The notes below the pieces were generated by a model. It saw only the letters and a program-made list of their open reading frames with translations, was not told the origin of the DNA and did no database searches. A stretch of 64,000 bases of DNA from the NCBI RefSeq assembly GCF_006716115.1, contig NZ_VFOO01000001.1, forward strand, positions 3,985,183 through 4,049,182, in the 5' to 3' direction. The position numbers and the translations under genes are program-made. Positions 6,247 to 14,318 of this stretch are shown piece after piece. Within the stretch, counting starts at the first letter, position 1. Each line of letters opens with the position of its first letter. The stretch comes from Subtercola boreus (GTDB lineage: Bacteria > Actinomycetota > Actinomycetes > Actinomycetales > Microbacteriaceae).

Positions 6247-8313
6247 CTACTGCGCGTTGTTCCGCGCGGCGCGTCGGCGGGTCACGAGGAACGCCGATCC
6301 GAGCGCCAGCATGATCGCAGCGAGGACGCTGATGCCGGTCACTTCGAGGCCGGTGTGGGCGAGGCCGCCGCCCGTGCCCGAACCACTGCCCGAACCCGAA
6401 CCCGAACCCGAACCCGAGCCCGAACCGCTGCCGTTACCCGGAGTCGGTGCCGGTGTGGCGGTCGGAGTGCCGGCCGCAGCCTGAACCGTGAACGCGATAC
6501 GGGCTTCGCTCGAAGCGCCGTCGATGCTCTGCGTGACGACGAGCTCGTTGGCACCGACCTGCACGGCGGAGCCGAGCACGAGGCTCCACTCACCGTCGAT
6601 GACCTTCGTGGTTCCCTGTACGGGGACGCCGTTGATCTTCGCGCTGATCGTGGCGCCAGTGATGCCGGTTCCTGTCGCGTTGGTCGGCTTGTCGGCGTTC
6701 GCGACTGTCGAATTGTTGGTCGGCGAGGTGATGCCGGCCTGGGCCGGGATAACGCTGAAGACCGAGGTCGCGACCGGTGAGGTCTGGCCTTCAGCCGACT
6801 GGGTCACATCGATCGAGTAGACCGTTCCGTAGCTGAGGTCGGCCGGGACGCTCCAGTTGCCCGAACCGTCGACGGTGTCGGTGCCCTGGACATCACCCTT
6901 GACGGTGATCTTCGTTCCGGGGGTGCCGGTACCGGTGACCTCGGTCAGCGAGGTGACGACGGAGGATCCGTCTGCCGGGCTGGTGATGACCGGAGCCTTC
7001 AGGGGCACGGGAACGACCTTGACCGAGAAGGAGGCCTTCGAGGAGGTGTTGAAGCCCGACTTCGCCTGCGCCGTGAACTCGTAGGTGCCGAGGGCGCTGG
7101 GCGCGGGGAATGAGAAGGTTCCGTCGGCGTCTGCGTCGACGGTGAACGAGTCGCCGTCCTTCGGGTCGATGGTGACCGTCGAGGAGGCGGGTGCCGTGCC
7201 CGAGATGCTCGCGCCGCGCTCGACGTTGCCACCGTCGGCCGGGTTGGTGAGGGCCGGGGCGGAGATCGAGAGCTTCACGGTGTAGCCGTCGGTGTGGGCG
7301 AGGTCGTTCTGCAGGTCTGATGCCCACATGAACGCCGGGTCAGATCCACTGGCCGGCGATCCGCCGCTCAGGATGCCGACAGCCTTGCTGCCCTGGAAGA
7401 CCGCTCCGCCGGAGTCGCCGTGGTCGGCGACGAGTGCGCTGCCGAAACCGTAGACGATACGTCCACCGACGTTGGCCCAGCCGTCGACGATGTCGACGGT
7501 GGCTCCATCGGTGTAGCCGGTGGTGCGACCCGACTTGGCGACAGCCTTGCCGACCTCAGGCGCACCAACGGAGGTGATGGTCTTCGTCGACTTCGAAAGG
7601 TCTTCCGACGCAGCGGTGGTCCAGTCGGTCACCTTGGGCAGCGTGGTCAGATCCTCGTTCGTCAGGTCGATCACCGAGATGTCGATCGAGTCCTTGTTGT
7701 TCTTGCCCTTCGTGTTGCCGATCCCGCCGTACTGGGAGAAACCGAACGTGCCGAGAGCGGAGACGATGGCGAAGTCGGACGATGCGCCGCCGCCGGCCTC
7801 GTCGCCACTCGGAAGCGTGAGGTAGGTGTCGGTGGCCACACCGTCGGAGGTGCAGTGGCCGGCACTCAGGACCGCGGGCTTGCCGGCCGGGGACCAGGCG
7901 GAGAAGCCGATCGAGCAGGCCGAGCCTGCTGCCGGGGCATCGGGGTCGTCGGGCACGAAGTATCCCGCCCCACCGACGACATCATCGGTGGAATAGTCGG
8001 TGAGCGGTGCGCCGACCGACTTGACGACGACGTTGTCGAACCGCGCGTCGAAGGCGTCGAGTCCGTCTGAGGAGTCGCTGCCGGCGACCTTCACGACAAC
8101 CACGTTGCCGGAGGCATCGCGCCCGACGGCCTGGATGGCCGGATCTGAGAGCAGCGCCGCGGCCTGCTCCTGGTAGGCGTCTCCGCTGACCGGTGCCGGG
8201 GTGGCGGCGGTGTTCGCGAAGGCGGCGGGAGCGGCGAGCAGGCCGCCGAGGCCGAGAGACGCCGCCGCGACGATTGCGAGCGGCCGTCCGAGACGGTGTG
8301 ATCTGTGCTGCAT
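6247..8313 (-). CDS. Secreted S1 (alpha-lytic-like) protease with Ig-like repeats and LAHTG anchor
   Basis: 688 residues. Order: Sec signal peptide (about 1-34, ending AAPAAFA), pro-region, chymotrypsin-fold domain with catalytic His (LSAGHCTS), a probable Asp (DISVIDL) and Ser (DHGDSGGAVF), three bacterial Ig-like repeats each opening near [IL]T[SN]P[AT][DN], a (Gly-Ser)n linker, then LAHTG, a membrane segment and an Arg-rich tail. LAxTG is the class E sortase signal of actinobacteria, so the enzyme should be linked to peptidoglycan. The Gly-Ser linker is encoded by a hexanucleotide repeat. ATG 8313 has AGGGGG upstream. The Asp position is my best guess; substrate unknown. Confidence 0.85.
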   Translation of the reverse strand: MQHRSHRLGRPLAIVAAASLGLGGLLAAPAAFANTAATPAPVSGDAYQEQAAALLSDPAIQAVGRDASGNVVVVKVAGSDSSDGLDAFDARFDNVVVKSVGAPLTDYSTDDVVGGAGYFVPDDPDAPAAGSACSIGFSAWSPAGKPAVLSAGHCTSDGVATDTYLTLPSGDEAGGGASSDFAIVSALGTFGFSQYGGIGNTKGKNNKDSIDISVIDLTNEDLTTLPKVTDWTTAASEDLSKSTKTITSVGAPEVGKAVAKSGRTTGYTDGATVDIVDGWANVGGRIVYGFGSALVADHGDSGGAVFQGSKAVGILSGGSPASGSDPAFMWASDLQNDLAHTDGYTVKLSISAPALTNPADGGNVERGASISGTAPASSTVTIDPKDGDSFTVDADADGTFSFPAPSALGTYEFTAQAKSGFNTSSKASFSVKVVPVPLKAPVITSPADGSSVVTSLTEVTGTGTPGTKITVKGDVQGTDTVDGSGNWSVPADLSYGTVYSIDVTQSAEGQTSPVATSVFSVIPAQAGITSPTNNSTVANADKPTNATGTGITGATISAKINGVPVQGTTKVIDGEWSLVLGSAVQVGANELVVTQSIDGASSEARIAFTVQAAAGTPTATPAPTPGNGSGSGSGSGSGSGSGSGSGTGGGLAHTGLEVTGISVLAAIMLALGSAFLVTRRRAARNNAQ
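6389..6424. repeat. Hexanucleotide tandem repeat in the protease linker
   Basis: Six units of CCCGAA (fifth unit CCCGAG) run without interruption and encode Gly-Ser pairs on the minus strand. Any change in copy number keeps the frame, so slippage would change linker length between the catalytic part and the cell-wall anchor without inactivating the protein. Confidence 0.8.
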
Positions 8314-8474
8314 ATTGAGTTGATTCCCCCTGCTGGTGGTTCTGATGGATCCGGCGGAACTCCAGTGGCCCCCCGTGGAAAAGGCCCGCAACGAGTGCAG
8401 GCCAGACTCCGACCCTAACGGCTTCTGTGAGAGTTCACAAGATTTCCACAGAGAGGTGCGATAGACCCGGCAAC

Positions 8475-8897
8475 ATGACGAAACACACGCCGCGTTCCCT
8501 CTTCGGCCCCGTTCTCGCCGCTCTCTCCGGTCTCGCACTCGTCTCCCTGCTGGCCGGTTGCTCCTCGTCGGCATCGTCGCCGGGGGCCGACGGAGGGGCC
8601 TCCGGCACGTCGATCTCGATCGTCGGAACCTGGGGTGACCAGTCACCGCGCCAGCCCTACCTGGTCTTCGACGAGGATTCGACGGTCGCGGGAAACGACG
8701 GGTGCAATTCGCTCGGATCCACCTACGAACTCTCCGGCGACACTGTCACCTTCTCCCGCACGACGTCGACCATGATGGCCTGCATCGGCGTCGATTCATG
8801 GCTCTCCGCAGTGAGCACGGCTGTGGTCACCGGCGACACGATGACGGTCCGCAACGAGAAGGGCGACACCATAGGAACCCTCACCAGGTCTGCCTGA
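8475..8897 (+). CDS. META/HslJ-like lipoprotein
   Basis: 140 residues. A lipoprotein signal peptide ends in the lipobox LLAGC (Cys near residue 31), followed by a Ser/Gly linker and a META-type domain: IVGTW, NDGCNSLGSTYELSGDTVTF, TMMACIG. META/HslJ proteins are small beta-barrel-like envelope proteins, some linked to heat or antibiotic tolerance; no enzymatic role is known. ATG 8475 sits 7 nt after a -10-like TAGACC (8462-8467), suggesting leaderless translation. It is divergent from the protease gene. A Sec lipoprotein location on the outer face of the membrane is well supported. Confidence 0.82.
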   Translation: MTKHTPRSLFGPVLAALSGLALVSLLAGCSSSASSPGADGGASGTSISIVGTWGDQSPRQPYLVFDEDSTVAGNDGCNSLGSTYELSGDTVTFSRTTSTMMACIGVDSWLSAVSTAVVTGDTMTVRNEKGDTIGTLTRSA

Positions 8898-8920
8898 GTC
8901 CGGGTACCGGCGCCGCGGGG

Positions 8921-10207
8921 TCAGCGGGACGCGGGCACGCGCGCCGGGAGCGCCGCGAAGAGGCGGTCGAAGACCACGCGCCGGTCGAACTGCAGCGCGT
9001 ATTCGCGCGCCCGCCCGGCCCACTCCGAGCGCTCGTCGGGTGTCGTCTCGAGGATGGCGCGGTCGAGCGCCCGCGCGATCGCGGCCGGATCCTCCACGGG
9101 CACGATGAGCGCGTGATCGCCGATGGCCTCGCCGATCCCGCCCGTCAGGGTGGTGATCACCGGGCCGCCGCCCGCGAGCATCTTCTCCGCCAGCGCGATG
9201 CCGAACGTCTCGACGAACTCCGGGCGGGGCTTGGACGGCAGCACGAAGGCGGCGCAGCCGGCCATCAGGTACGGCTTCTCGGCGTCGCCCACGTCGTCGA
9301 GGAAGACGATCTGGTCGGCCAGCGGCGACTGCGCGGCGAGGGTCATCAGCGCGGGGGCCTGCGGTCCGCGGCCGGCGATCACGAGCATCCGCCCGGCGTG
9401 CGCCCTGCTCTGCTCGAAGCCCGCGATGAGGTCTTCGACACCCTTGGCCTCGGTGAGGCGGGAGAGGAAGAGCACGTAGTTGTCGCGGTCGAGTCCTCGC
9501 GCCTCGAGAACGTCCTCGATCACCCGGTCGTCGAGGTTCGAGTACCGGTCGGCGTCGATGGCCGGGTACGAGACGGTGATGCGGCGGCGGCACTGCTCGC
9601 CGAACCGGGTGCCGTACTGGGCGTCGACCCGCTCCGCCTCGCTGATGATGAGCTCGCGGGTGTAGTCGGAGACGGCGACGCAGTGGTCCTGGCTGAGGTA
9701 GCTGGAGAGGATGTGCGCGGCGGCGCCCAGCCGGCCCTCCTCGACGGCGGTGCGCACGACGTTGGTGACGTCGGAGCCGACCGCCTCCGCGATCGTGGTC
9801 ACGTTCACCGGGAGGCCGGTGCTCCACGCGGCGCGCATCGCGTCGGAGACCGCCAGGGTGTGCGGGCTGAGGTAGAGCGACAGGCAGACGGTCGGTACGC
9901 CGTCGGTGAAGAGTTCGATCAACCGGCCGGTGATACCGGCCAGGAACCGGCCATCCGGAACCTTGTAGTCGCCGACGGGAGCCGGACGGTCGACGAAGAT
10001 GCCCGGGCTGTAGGGCAGCACAGAGTCGAGCGGCTTCAGCGGCAGGCCCGCGCGTTCGAGCGTCTCGATGGGCCAGGTCACGATGCGAACCTCGTCGAAT
10101 CCGCGTTCGAGGGCGGTCTCGGCGATGTTGCGTGCCTCGACCGAGTGGCCGCAGATCACAGGATCGGCCCGTACGACGATGACGAGACGGTTTTCGGTGG
10201 TGACCAT
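8921..10207 (-). CDS. Glycosyltransferase family 4-like
   Basis: 428 residues of GT-B fold. The N-half opens RLVIVVRADPVICGHSVEAR and contains VAVSDYTRELI and TVSYPAIDADRY. The C-half carries NYVLFLSRLTEAKGVEDLI, MLVIAGRGPQ, YLMAGCAAFVLPS and ETFGIALAEKMLAGGGPVITT, the donor-binding E-x7-E region of GT4. It should transfer a sugar from a nucleotide donor; acceptor and sugar are unknown. ATG 10207 is preceded by AGGAG at good distance. It begins 2 nt after the stop of the GH92 gene and so is co-transcribed with it, linking synthesis and trimming of a glycan. Confidence 0.85.
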   Translation of the reverse strand: MVTTENRLVIVVRADPVICGHSVEARNIAETALERGFDEVRIVTWPIETLERAGLPLKPLDSVLPYSPGIFVDRPAPVGDYKVPDGRFLAGITGRLIELFTDGVPTVCLSLYLSPHTLAVSDAMRAAWSTGLPVNVTTIAEAVGSDVTNVVRTAVEEGRLGAAAHILSSYLSQDHCVAVSDYTRELIISEAERVDAQYGTRFGEQCRRRITVSYPAIDADRYSNLDDRVIEDVLEARGLDRDNYVLFLSRLTEAKGVEDLIAGFEQSRAHAGRMLVIAGRGPQAPALMTLAAQSPLADQIVFLDDVGDAEKPYLMAGCAAFVLPSKPRPEFVETFGIALAEKMLAGGGPVITTLTGGIGEAIGDHALIVPVEDPAAIARALDRAILETTPDERSEWAGRAREYALQFDRRVVFDRLFAALPARVPASR

Positions 10208-10209
10208 GT

Positions 10210-12513
10210 TCACTCCTGGAGGGTTGCGAGGGGGAGGGGCCGGTTGGCGGGCGAGGCGGGGACATCGGGGGCGGAGCCGATGGTGTCGGAGGGCGGCAGG
10301 TCGGTGGCGCCCCAGTCGCCGGGCTCCGGCCCGAGCACGAGCACGAGTTCGCCGCCGCGGTGCAGGTCGGTGGCGCGGATCCACGACCGCGACAGGGGGT
10401 CGTCGTTGAAACGAGCCGACTGCACGTACTGCACGGGTGGGGCCTGATCATCCGGAGCCGGTTCGACGAACCCTTCCGTGCGGATGGTGAAGGTGTTCGC
10501 ACCCAGCCGGATCGACGCCGCCTGAAAGGAGGGCGCGTTCACCAGGAAGAGGTTCTGCCCGGCGACCGGGAACAGCCCGAGCGACGCCCAGACGTACCAC
10601 GAGCTCAGGCCGCCCGAGTCGTCGTTGCCCGGCAGGCCGCCCCGCCCGGTGCCGTACATCTGGTGGATCACGTTGTGCACCACCTCGGCCGTGCGATCGG
10701 GCCGGCCGGCGTAGTGGTACGCCCACGGGGCATCCATGTCGGGCTCATTGTTGAGTCCCTCGAACCGGCCGAGGGCGTACCCGGCAAGCAGTTCGTCGGC
10801 CTGCGGCCGCAGCCCCGGTTGGATGACCGGCGGGGCCCCGAACCCGAAGAAGTCGTCGAGCTGCCGCACGAAACCCCCCGCACCCCCGCTCAGCGCGATG
10901 CGCGACGCCATGTCGTGCGTCAGCCGGAACGAGTAGTTGTAGAGCGTTCCCTCGTAGTAGGTGCTCTCCTTCAACAGACCGGATGTCTCCTCGAAGGCGT
11001 TCCGCCAGCGTGTCGCCAGTTCGGCGAACTGGCCGGCCAGCGCGGTGTCGCCCACGTGCTTCGCCACCTTCGCCGTGCACCAGTAGCCGAACGCGAGGTC
11101 GAGGGTGTGGGTGATCGGATGGGTCACCCCGCGCTGCAGGAACTCCTCGCCGTAGGTGCGCCGCAGGTCATCGGACATGTGCACCAGGGCGCCGTCCCAG
11201 TCGATGCCGGGCAGCCCGAGCTGGCAGAGGTCGGCGAGGAAGGTGTGCGCGAGCGCGCTCGCCTGGCGGGAGAATCGGTCGCTGCCGCGGGCCATCCGAT
11301 AGCCGATCGGGAAGTTGCCCTCCTCCTCGCAGATCGTGATGAGCGCGTTCGCGAGCTCGACCGCGCGCTCGGGCACCAACGCCGTGAGCAGGGGGAGCTG
11401 GGTGCGGTAGATGTCCCACATCGTGGAGATGTCGAAGGCGAACGCTCCGTCGGCCGGCCAGAACGGGCTCTCGTTCGGAGCGAGGCACGGCTTGATGAGG
11501 GAGTGGTAGAGCGCGGTCGAGAAAATGGCGCGGCGCTTCTTCGAGGGGGTCTCGACCGTGATCAGCTTGAGGTGCTTGCGCCAGGTCTTCTGGGTGCGCT
11601 CGCGGCGGGCGTCGAACCGCGACTCGGCGCCGCCGCCGGTGCCGCCGGTGCCTCCGCCGCCCCCGCCGCCGACATCATCGAGCAGGTTCTGCCTGGCCTG
11701 CTCGACACCTCGCAGGCTGAACCCGATCCGGAGCTCGATGACGTCGCCCGGCTCGCTCGGGCCGGCCCACATCAACCCGAACGGGCGGAGGGTGGTCGGC
11801 CGGATGTGGTCGAAGTCGAGGCGGGTGCCGCCGGGCATCAGGCGGCGGTCGTACCAGAGCATCTGCCGCCACTGCGGGGTGTCGCACTCGATGTAGACCG
11901 AGAGGGGTGCGCCTTCGACCACGATCTGGCCGGCGGCCCGGCCGATGCCGACCGACTCGAGGTGGGCGCGGAGCGGCAGGGTCGAACCGTACGGGATGCC
12001 GAGGCCGCCCTGTGAGAAGTCGACTACGACGCGGGCGTTCCGGTCGCGCGGGAAGGTGTAGCGGTGAACGGCGCTCTTGGGCCCCACGGTGAGCTCGGCG
12101 GTCACCCCGGAATCGAGCGTCGCGGAGTACCAGCCGGGTTCCGCCTGCTCGTCGCTCAGCTGCCAGGTGCGGCCGAGCACATCCAGCGGCTCGACCATCG
12201 GCGTCACGCGGAAGTAGTTGTAGTACTTGCGGATCGCCCCCGTGCCTGACTGCTGGAAGTGCGTGAAACCCGACGCGAGCTGGGTGCCGTGGATGGTCGA
12301 CGGAACACCCTCGAGGGAGAGGTCGAAGCGACCGTATCCTGTCGGATACCCGCCCGAGTAGGCGCAGGCCGACACCATCCCGAGCGGATGCGTGGCGCCC
12401 GGGTGTGTGTTGCCGATCTGCGGCTTCGGCCACCACCAGGCCGCGGCCAGGCCCGTCACGGGAGGGAGCGCGGTCGGCTCGGTGCCGATGAACGGATCGA
12501 CGTGGTCGATCAT
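10210..12513 (-). CDS. GH92 family alpha-mannosidase
   Basis: 767 residues, the usual length for glycoside hydrolase family 92. It starts MIDHVDPFIGTE, then GNTHPGATHPLGMVSACAYSG in the N-terminal beta-sandwich, FDISTMWDIYRTQLPL in the (alpha/alpha)6 domain and GNDDSGGLSSWYVWASLGLF, which contains the catalytic Asp pair. GH92 enzymes are calcium-dependent exo-alpha-mannosidases. No signal peptide is visible, so it is probably cytoplasmic. A Gly-run (seven Gly then GTGGTGGG) interrupts the region near residue 290 and may be a flexible insertion. The start overlaps the stop of a seven-residue leader ORF. First gene of a two-gene operon with the glycosyltransferase. Confidence 0.9.
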   Translation of the reverse strand: MIDHVDPFIGTEPTALPPVTGLAAAWWWPKPQIGNTHPGATHPLGMVSACAYSGGYPTGYGRFDLSLEGVPSTIHGTQLASGFTHFQQSGTGAIRKYYNYFRVTPMVEPLDVLGRTWQLSDEQAEPGWYSATLDSGVTAELTVGPKSAVHRYTFPRDRNARVVVDFSQGGLGIPYGSTLPLRAHLESVGIGRAAGQIVVEGAPLSVYIECDTPQWRQMLWYDRRLMPGGTRLDFDHIRPTTLRPFGLMWAGPSEPGDVIELRIGFSLRGVEQARQNLLDDVGGGGGGGTGGTGGGAESRFDARRERTQKTWRKHLKLITVETPSKKRRAIFSTALYHSLIKPCLAPNESPFWPADGAFAFDISTMWDIYRTQLPLLTALVPERAVELANALITICEEEGNFPIGYRMARGSDRFSRQASALAHTFLADLCQLGLPGIDWDGALVHMSDDLRRTYGEEFLQRGVTHPITHTLDLAFGYWCTAKVAKHVGDTALAGQFAELATRWRNAFEETSGLLKESTYYEGTLYNYSFRLTHDMASRIALSGGAGGFVRQLDDFFGFGAPPVIQPGLRPQADELLAGYALGRFEGLNNEPDMDAPWAYHYAGRPDRTAEVVHNVIHQMYGTGRGGLPGNDDSGGLSSWYVWASLGLFPVAGQNLFLVNAPSFQAASIRLGANTFTIRTEGFVEPAPDDQAPPVQYVQSARFNDDPLSRSWIRATDLHRGGELVLVLGPEPGDWGATDLPPSDTIGSAPDVPASPANRPLPLATLQE

Positions 12514-12533
12514 GCGTTGCCCCCGGGTTTCAT
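12510..12533 (-). CDS. Leader peptide MKPGGNA coupled to the GH92 gene
   Basis: ATG 12533 begins a seven-codon ORF whose TGA overlaps the mannosidase ATG as ATGA. It lies exactly 6 nt after a -10-like TAGCGT (12545-12540), the geometry of a leaderless start. Ribosomes loading on the leaderless end would pass through MKPGGNA and reinitiate on the mannosidase. The mannosidase also has a GGGGG run inside this ORF that could act as its ribosome site. This is a sequence-based proposal. Confidence 0.4.
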   Translation of the reverse strand: MKPGGNA

Positions 12534-12784
12534 GGTGTGACGCTAGGCAGGCTGTGCGACCGGGGCGTTGCAGAGAGGTGAATGCGGGGCTAACGGATGG
12601 GGCCCCGCGGGTGCTGGCAGCTCCGGGACGGCTCGAAGCTGGAGATCCGCTGAGTCTTCCTGTCGTCCACGTTTCCTTCATGTTTCGTACGGTCCCTGTT
12701 CGTGTCGACAGGTCACTCTGCTGACTGAACCTCACTGCCGTCGTCGCTGGGGTGCGGATCCATCCCCATTTCGATCGAGGAACT

Positions 12785-13369
12785 GTGCCATCCACCCCCT
12801 ACATCGCGTTCACGGAGTTCCTCTCCCGTGCCGACCGCGCCCTGAATGGATGGTCGGGGTTCCGCGAGCACGTGCGGAGCGGTGCACGGGCGATGGCCGC
12901 GCTGACGGGTGAGACCCTGCCCCGCTCGTTCGATCCGCGGCTCGCTCCTCTGGCGGAGAACGCAGGACCCGTCTCCCCGCCGTTCACCGGGGGGATCTGG
13001 CGGCTCCTCGCGCTGAACAACCGGGAGATCGCGCGGAGTCTCTTCCTCTACGAGTCCGCGTCGGCCGCGAGCGAGCACGTGCGGAAGCTCCAGCGGAGTT
13101 CCGACGACATCGAGGTGCACCTCATCCGGGGCCCGGTCTCGATGCAGCACGGCTGGTATGCGACCCTCGACAGCGTTGCCGTCATGTCGTGCGGGCGCTG
13201 GTACCCGGCCGCGGGGCTCTGCCACGAGTCGGCGGTCTACAGCGTGACGGCGCTCCGCACTGCGCGGGTGACTCCGGATGTCGCGGCCACCGCCGCGCGC
13301 ACGCTCGCCGCCCGGGCCGCCGACCGTGCTGCTGCGCGTGCGCGGAGCCGCGGAGGGGTGAACGCGTGA
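12785..13369 (+). CDS. Hypothetical protein, family not recognised
   Basis: 194 residues from GTG 12785 (GAGG just upstream); an in-frame GTG at 12752 lacks a ribosome site. No signal peptide or membrane segment. The middle holds FLYESASAASEHVRKLQRSS and IEVHLIRG, followed by a stretch with two cysteines (MSCGRWYPAAGLCHES). The C-terminus is an Ala/Arg-rich helix that may contact nucleic acid or membrane. It precedes a lytic transglycosylase and a PASTA kinase on the same strand, which hints at a cell-envelope or division link, but I cannot assign a function. Confidence 0.6.
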   Translation: MPSTPYIAFTEFLSRADRALNGWSGFREHVRSGARAMAALTGETLPRSFDPRLAPLAENAGPVSPPFTGGIWRLLALNNREIARSLFLYESASAASEHVRKLQRSSDDIEVHLIRGPVSMQHGWYATLDSVAVMSCGRWYPAAGLCHESAVYSVTALRTARVTPDVAATAARTLAARAADRAAARARSRGGVNA

Positions 13370-13457
13370 CGGTGCGGGGCGGGACCGGCCTCTGCGGGCG
13401 AGACCGGCAGCTGTGCCGGGCGTTCCCGCGCCGTCCTGTCGTTCTTGCGGGGACGCC

Positions 13458-14315
13458 GTGATCCGGGCGCTGATCGGCGGGGGCACTCTGGTGCTCGCGG
13501 CGTGCCTCGTGGTCGGTGCTGTCGCGGAGCCGCCGCGCGGTGCGCCAGCGCGGTTCGCGGCGAACAGCGTGGAGCTGCCCGCCGGGGCGGCAGCCGGGGC
13601 CCCGGCCGCGGGGGAGCCGGAGCCCGCGGGGGCGGTGGTTCCGGTCGCGGGGGAGTCCCAGGCCACGCCGACTTTGCCCGCGACCGCACCGCAGGCCGAG
13701 CCCGCCGCCCAGCCCGCGCCCGCCGCCGGGTCTACCGCCCCGATGACGGGCGACGCGGCACTGGTCGATCCTGGCTGGGCGTCTGCCGTGGCCGTCCGCA
13801 CGGGCATCCCGGTGCGCGCCGCGGTCGCCTACGCCGGCGCGGCGCTCCGCCTCCGGGCCGAGCAGCCCTCCTGCCACCTCGGCTGGAACACGCTCGCCGC
13901 GCTCGGCGAGATCGAGTCCGCGCACGGCACCCACGGAGCATCCGGGATCGACGAAGGCGGCACCGCCCGCCCGCCGATCTTCGGCCCCGACCTCGACGGG
14001 AACTCCTACGCGAACATCCCCGACAGCGACGGCGGGGCGCTCGACGGATCGTCGGGCGGCGACCGGGCGATGGGCCCGCTGCAGTTCATCCCGTCGACCT
14101 GGCAGAGCTGGGGTGCCGACGGCAACGGTGACGGCGTGGCCGACCCTCAGCAACTCGACGATGCGGCGCTCGCGGCCGGGCACTACCTCTGCAGCTACGG
14201 CGACCTGTCGACGGTGTCGGGCTGGCGGGCATCCGTGTTCGCCTACAACCACCTCGACACCTACGTCGACGCCGTGGCACGCACCGCCAACACGTATTCC
14301 GCGCAGGCGGGCTGA
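13458..14315 (+). CDS. Lytic murein transglycosylase (SLT/MltB-like) with signal anchor
   Basis: 285 residues from GTG 13458. An N-terminal hydrophobic segment (IRALIGGGTLVLAACLVVGA) is followed by an Ala/Pro linker to about residue 100, then a lysozyme-like domain: WNTLAALGEIESAHG (catalytic Glu), GGDRAMGPLQFIPSTW, and GNGDGVADPQQLDDAALAAG, the Asp-rich motif of MltB-type enzymes. It should cleave the glycan backbone of peptidoglycan on the outer face of the membrane. It ends 3 nt before the Ser/Thr kinase gene, so the two are co-transcribed and probably co-regulated in wall growth. Confidence 0.85.
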   Translation: MIRALIGGGTLVLAACLVVGAVAEPPRGAPARFAANSVELPAGAAAGAPAAGEPEPAGAVVPVAGESQATPTLPATAPQAEPAAQPAPAAGSTAPMTGDAALVDPGWASAVAVRTGIPVRAAVAYAGAALRLRAEQPSCHLGWNTLAALGEIESAHGTHGASGIDEGGTARPPIFGPDLDGNSYANIPDSDGGALDGSSGGDRAMGPLQFIPSTWQSWGADGNGDGVADPQQLDDAALAAGHYLCSYGDLSTVSGWRASVFAYNHLDTYVDAVARTANTYSAQAG

Positions 14316-14318
14316 GCG

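Noticed and set aside
8433..8456. PHO box before the META lipoprotein
   Set aside because: GTTCACAAGAT is present once, but the following 11-mer TTCCACAGAGA is a poor match.
8702..10447. 581-codon plus-strand open frame
   Set aside because: Antisense of the glycosyltransferase gene, which has full GT4 motifs; the plus-strand product has only low-complexity charged sequence.
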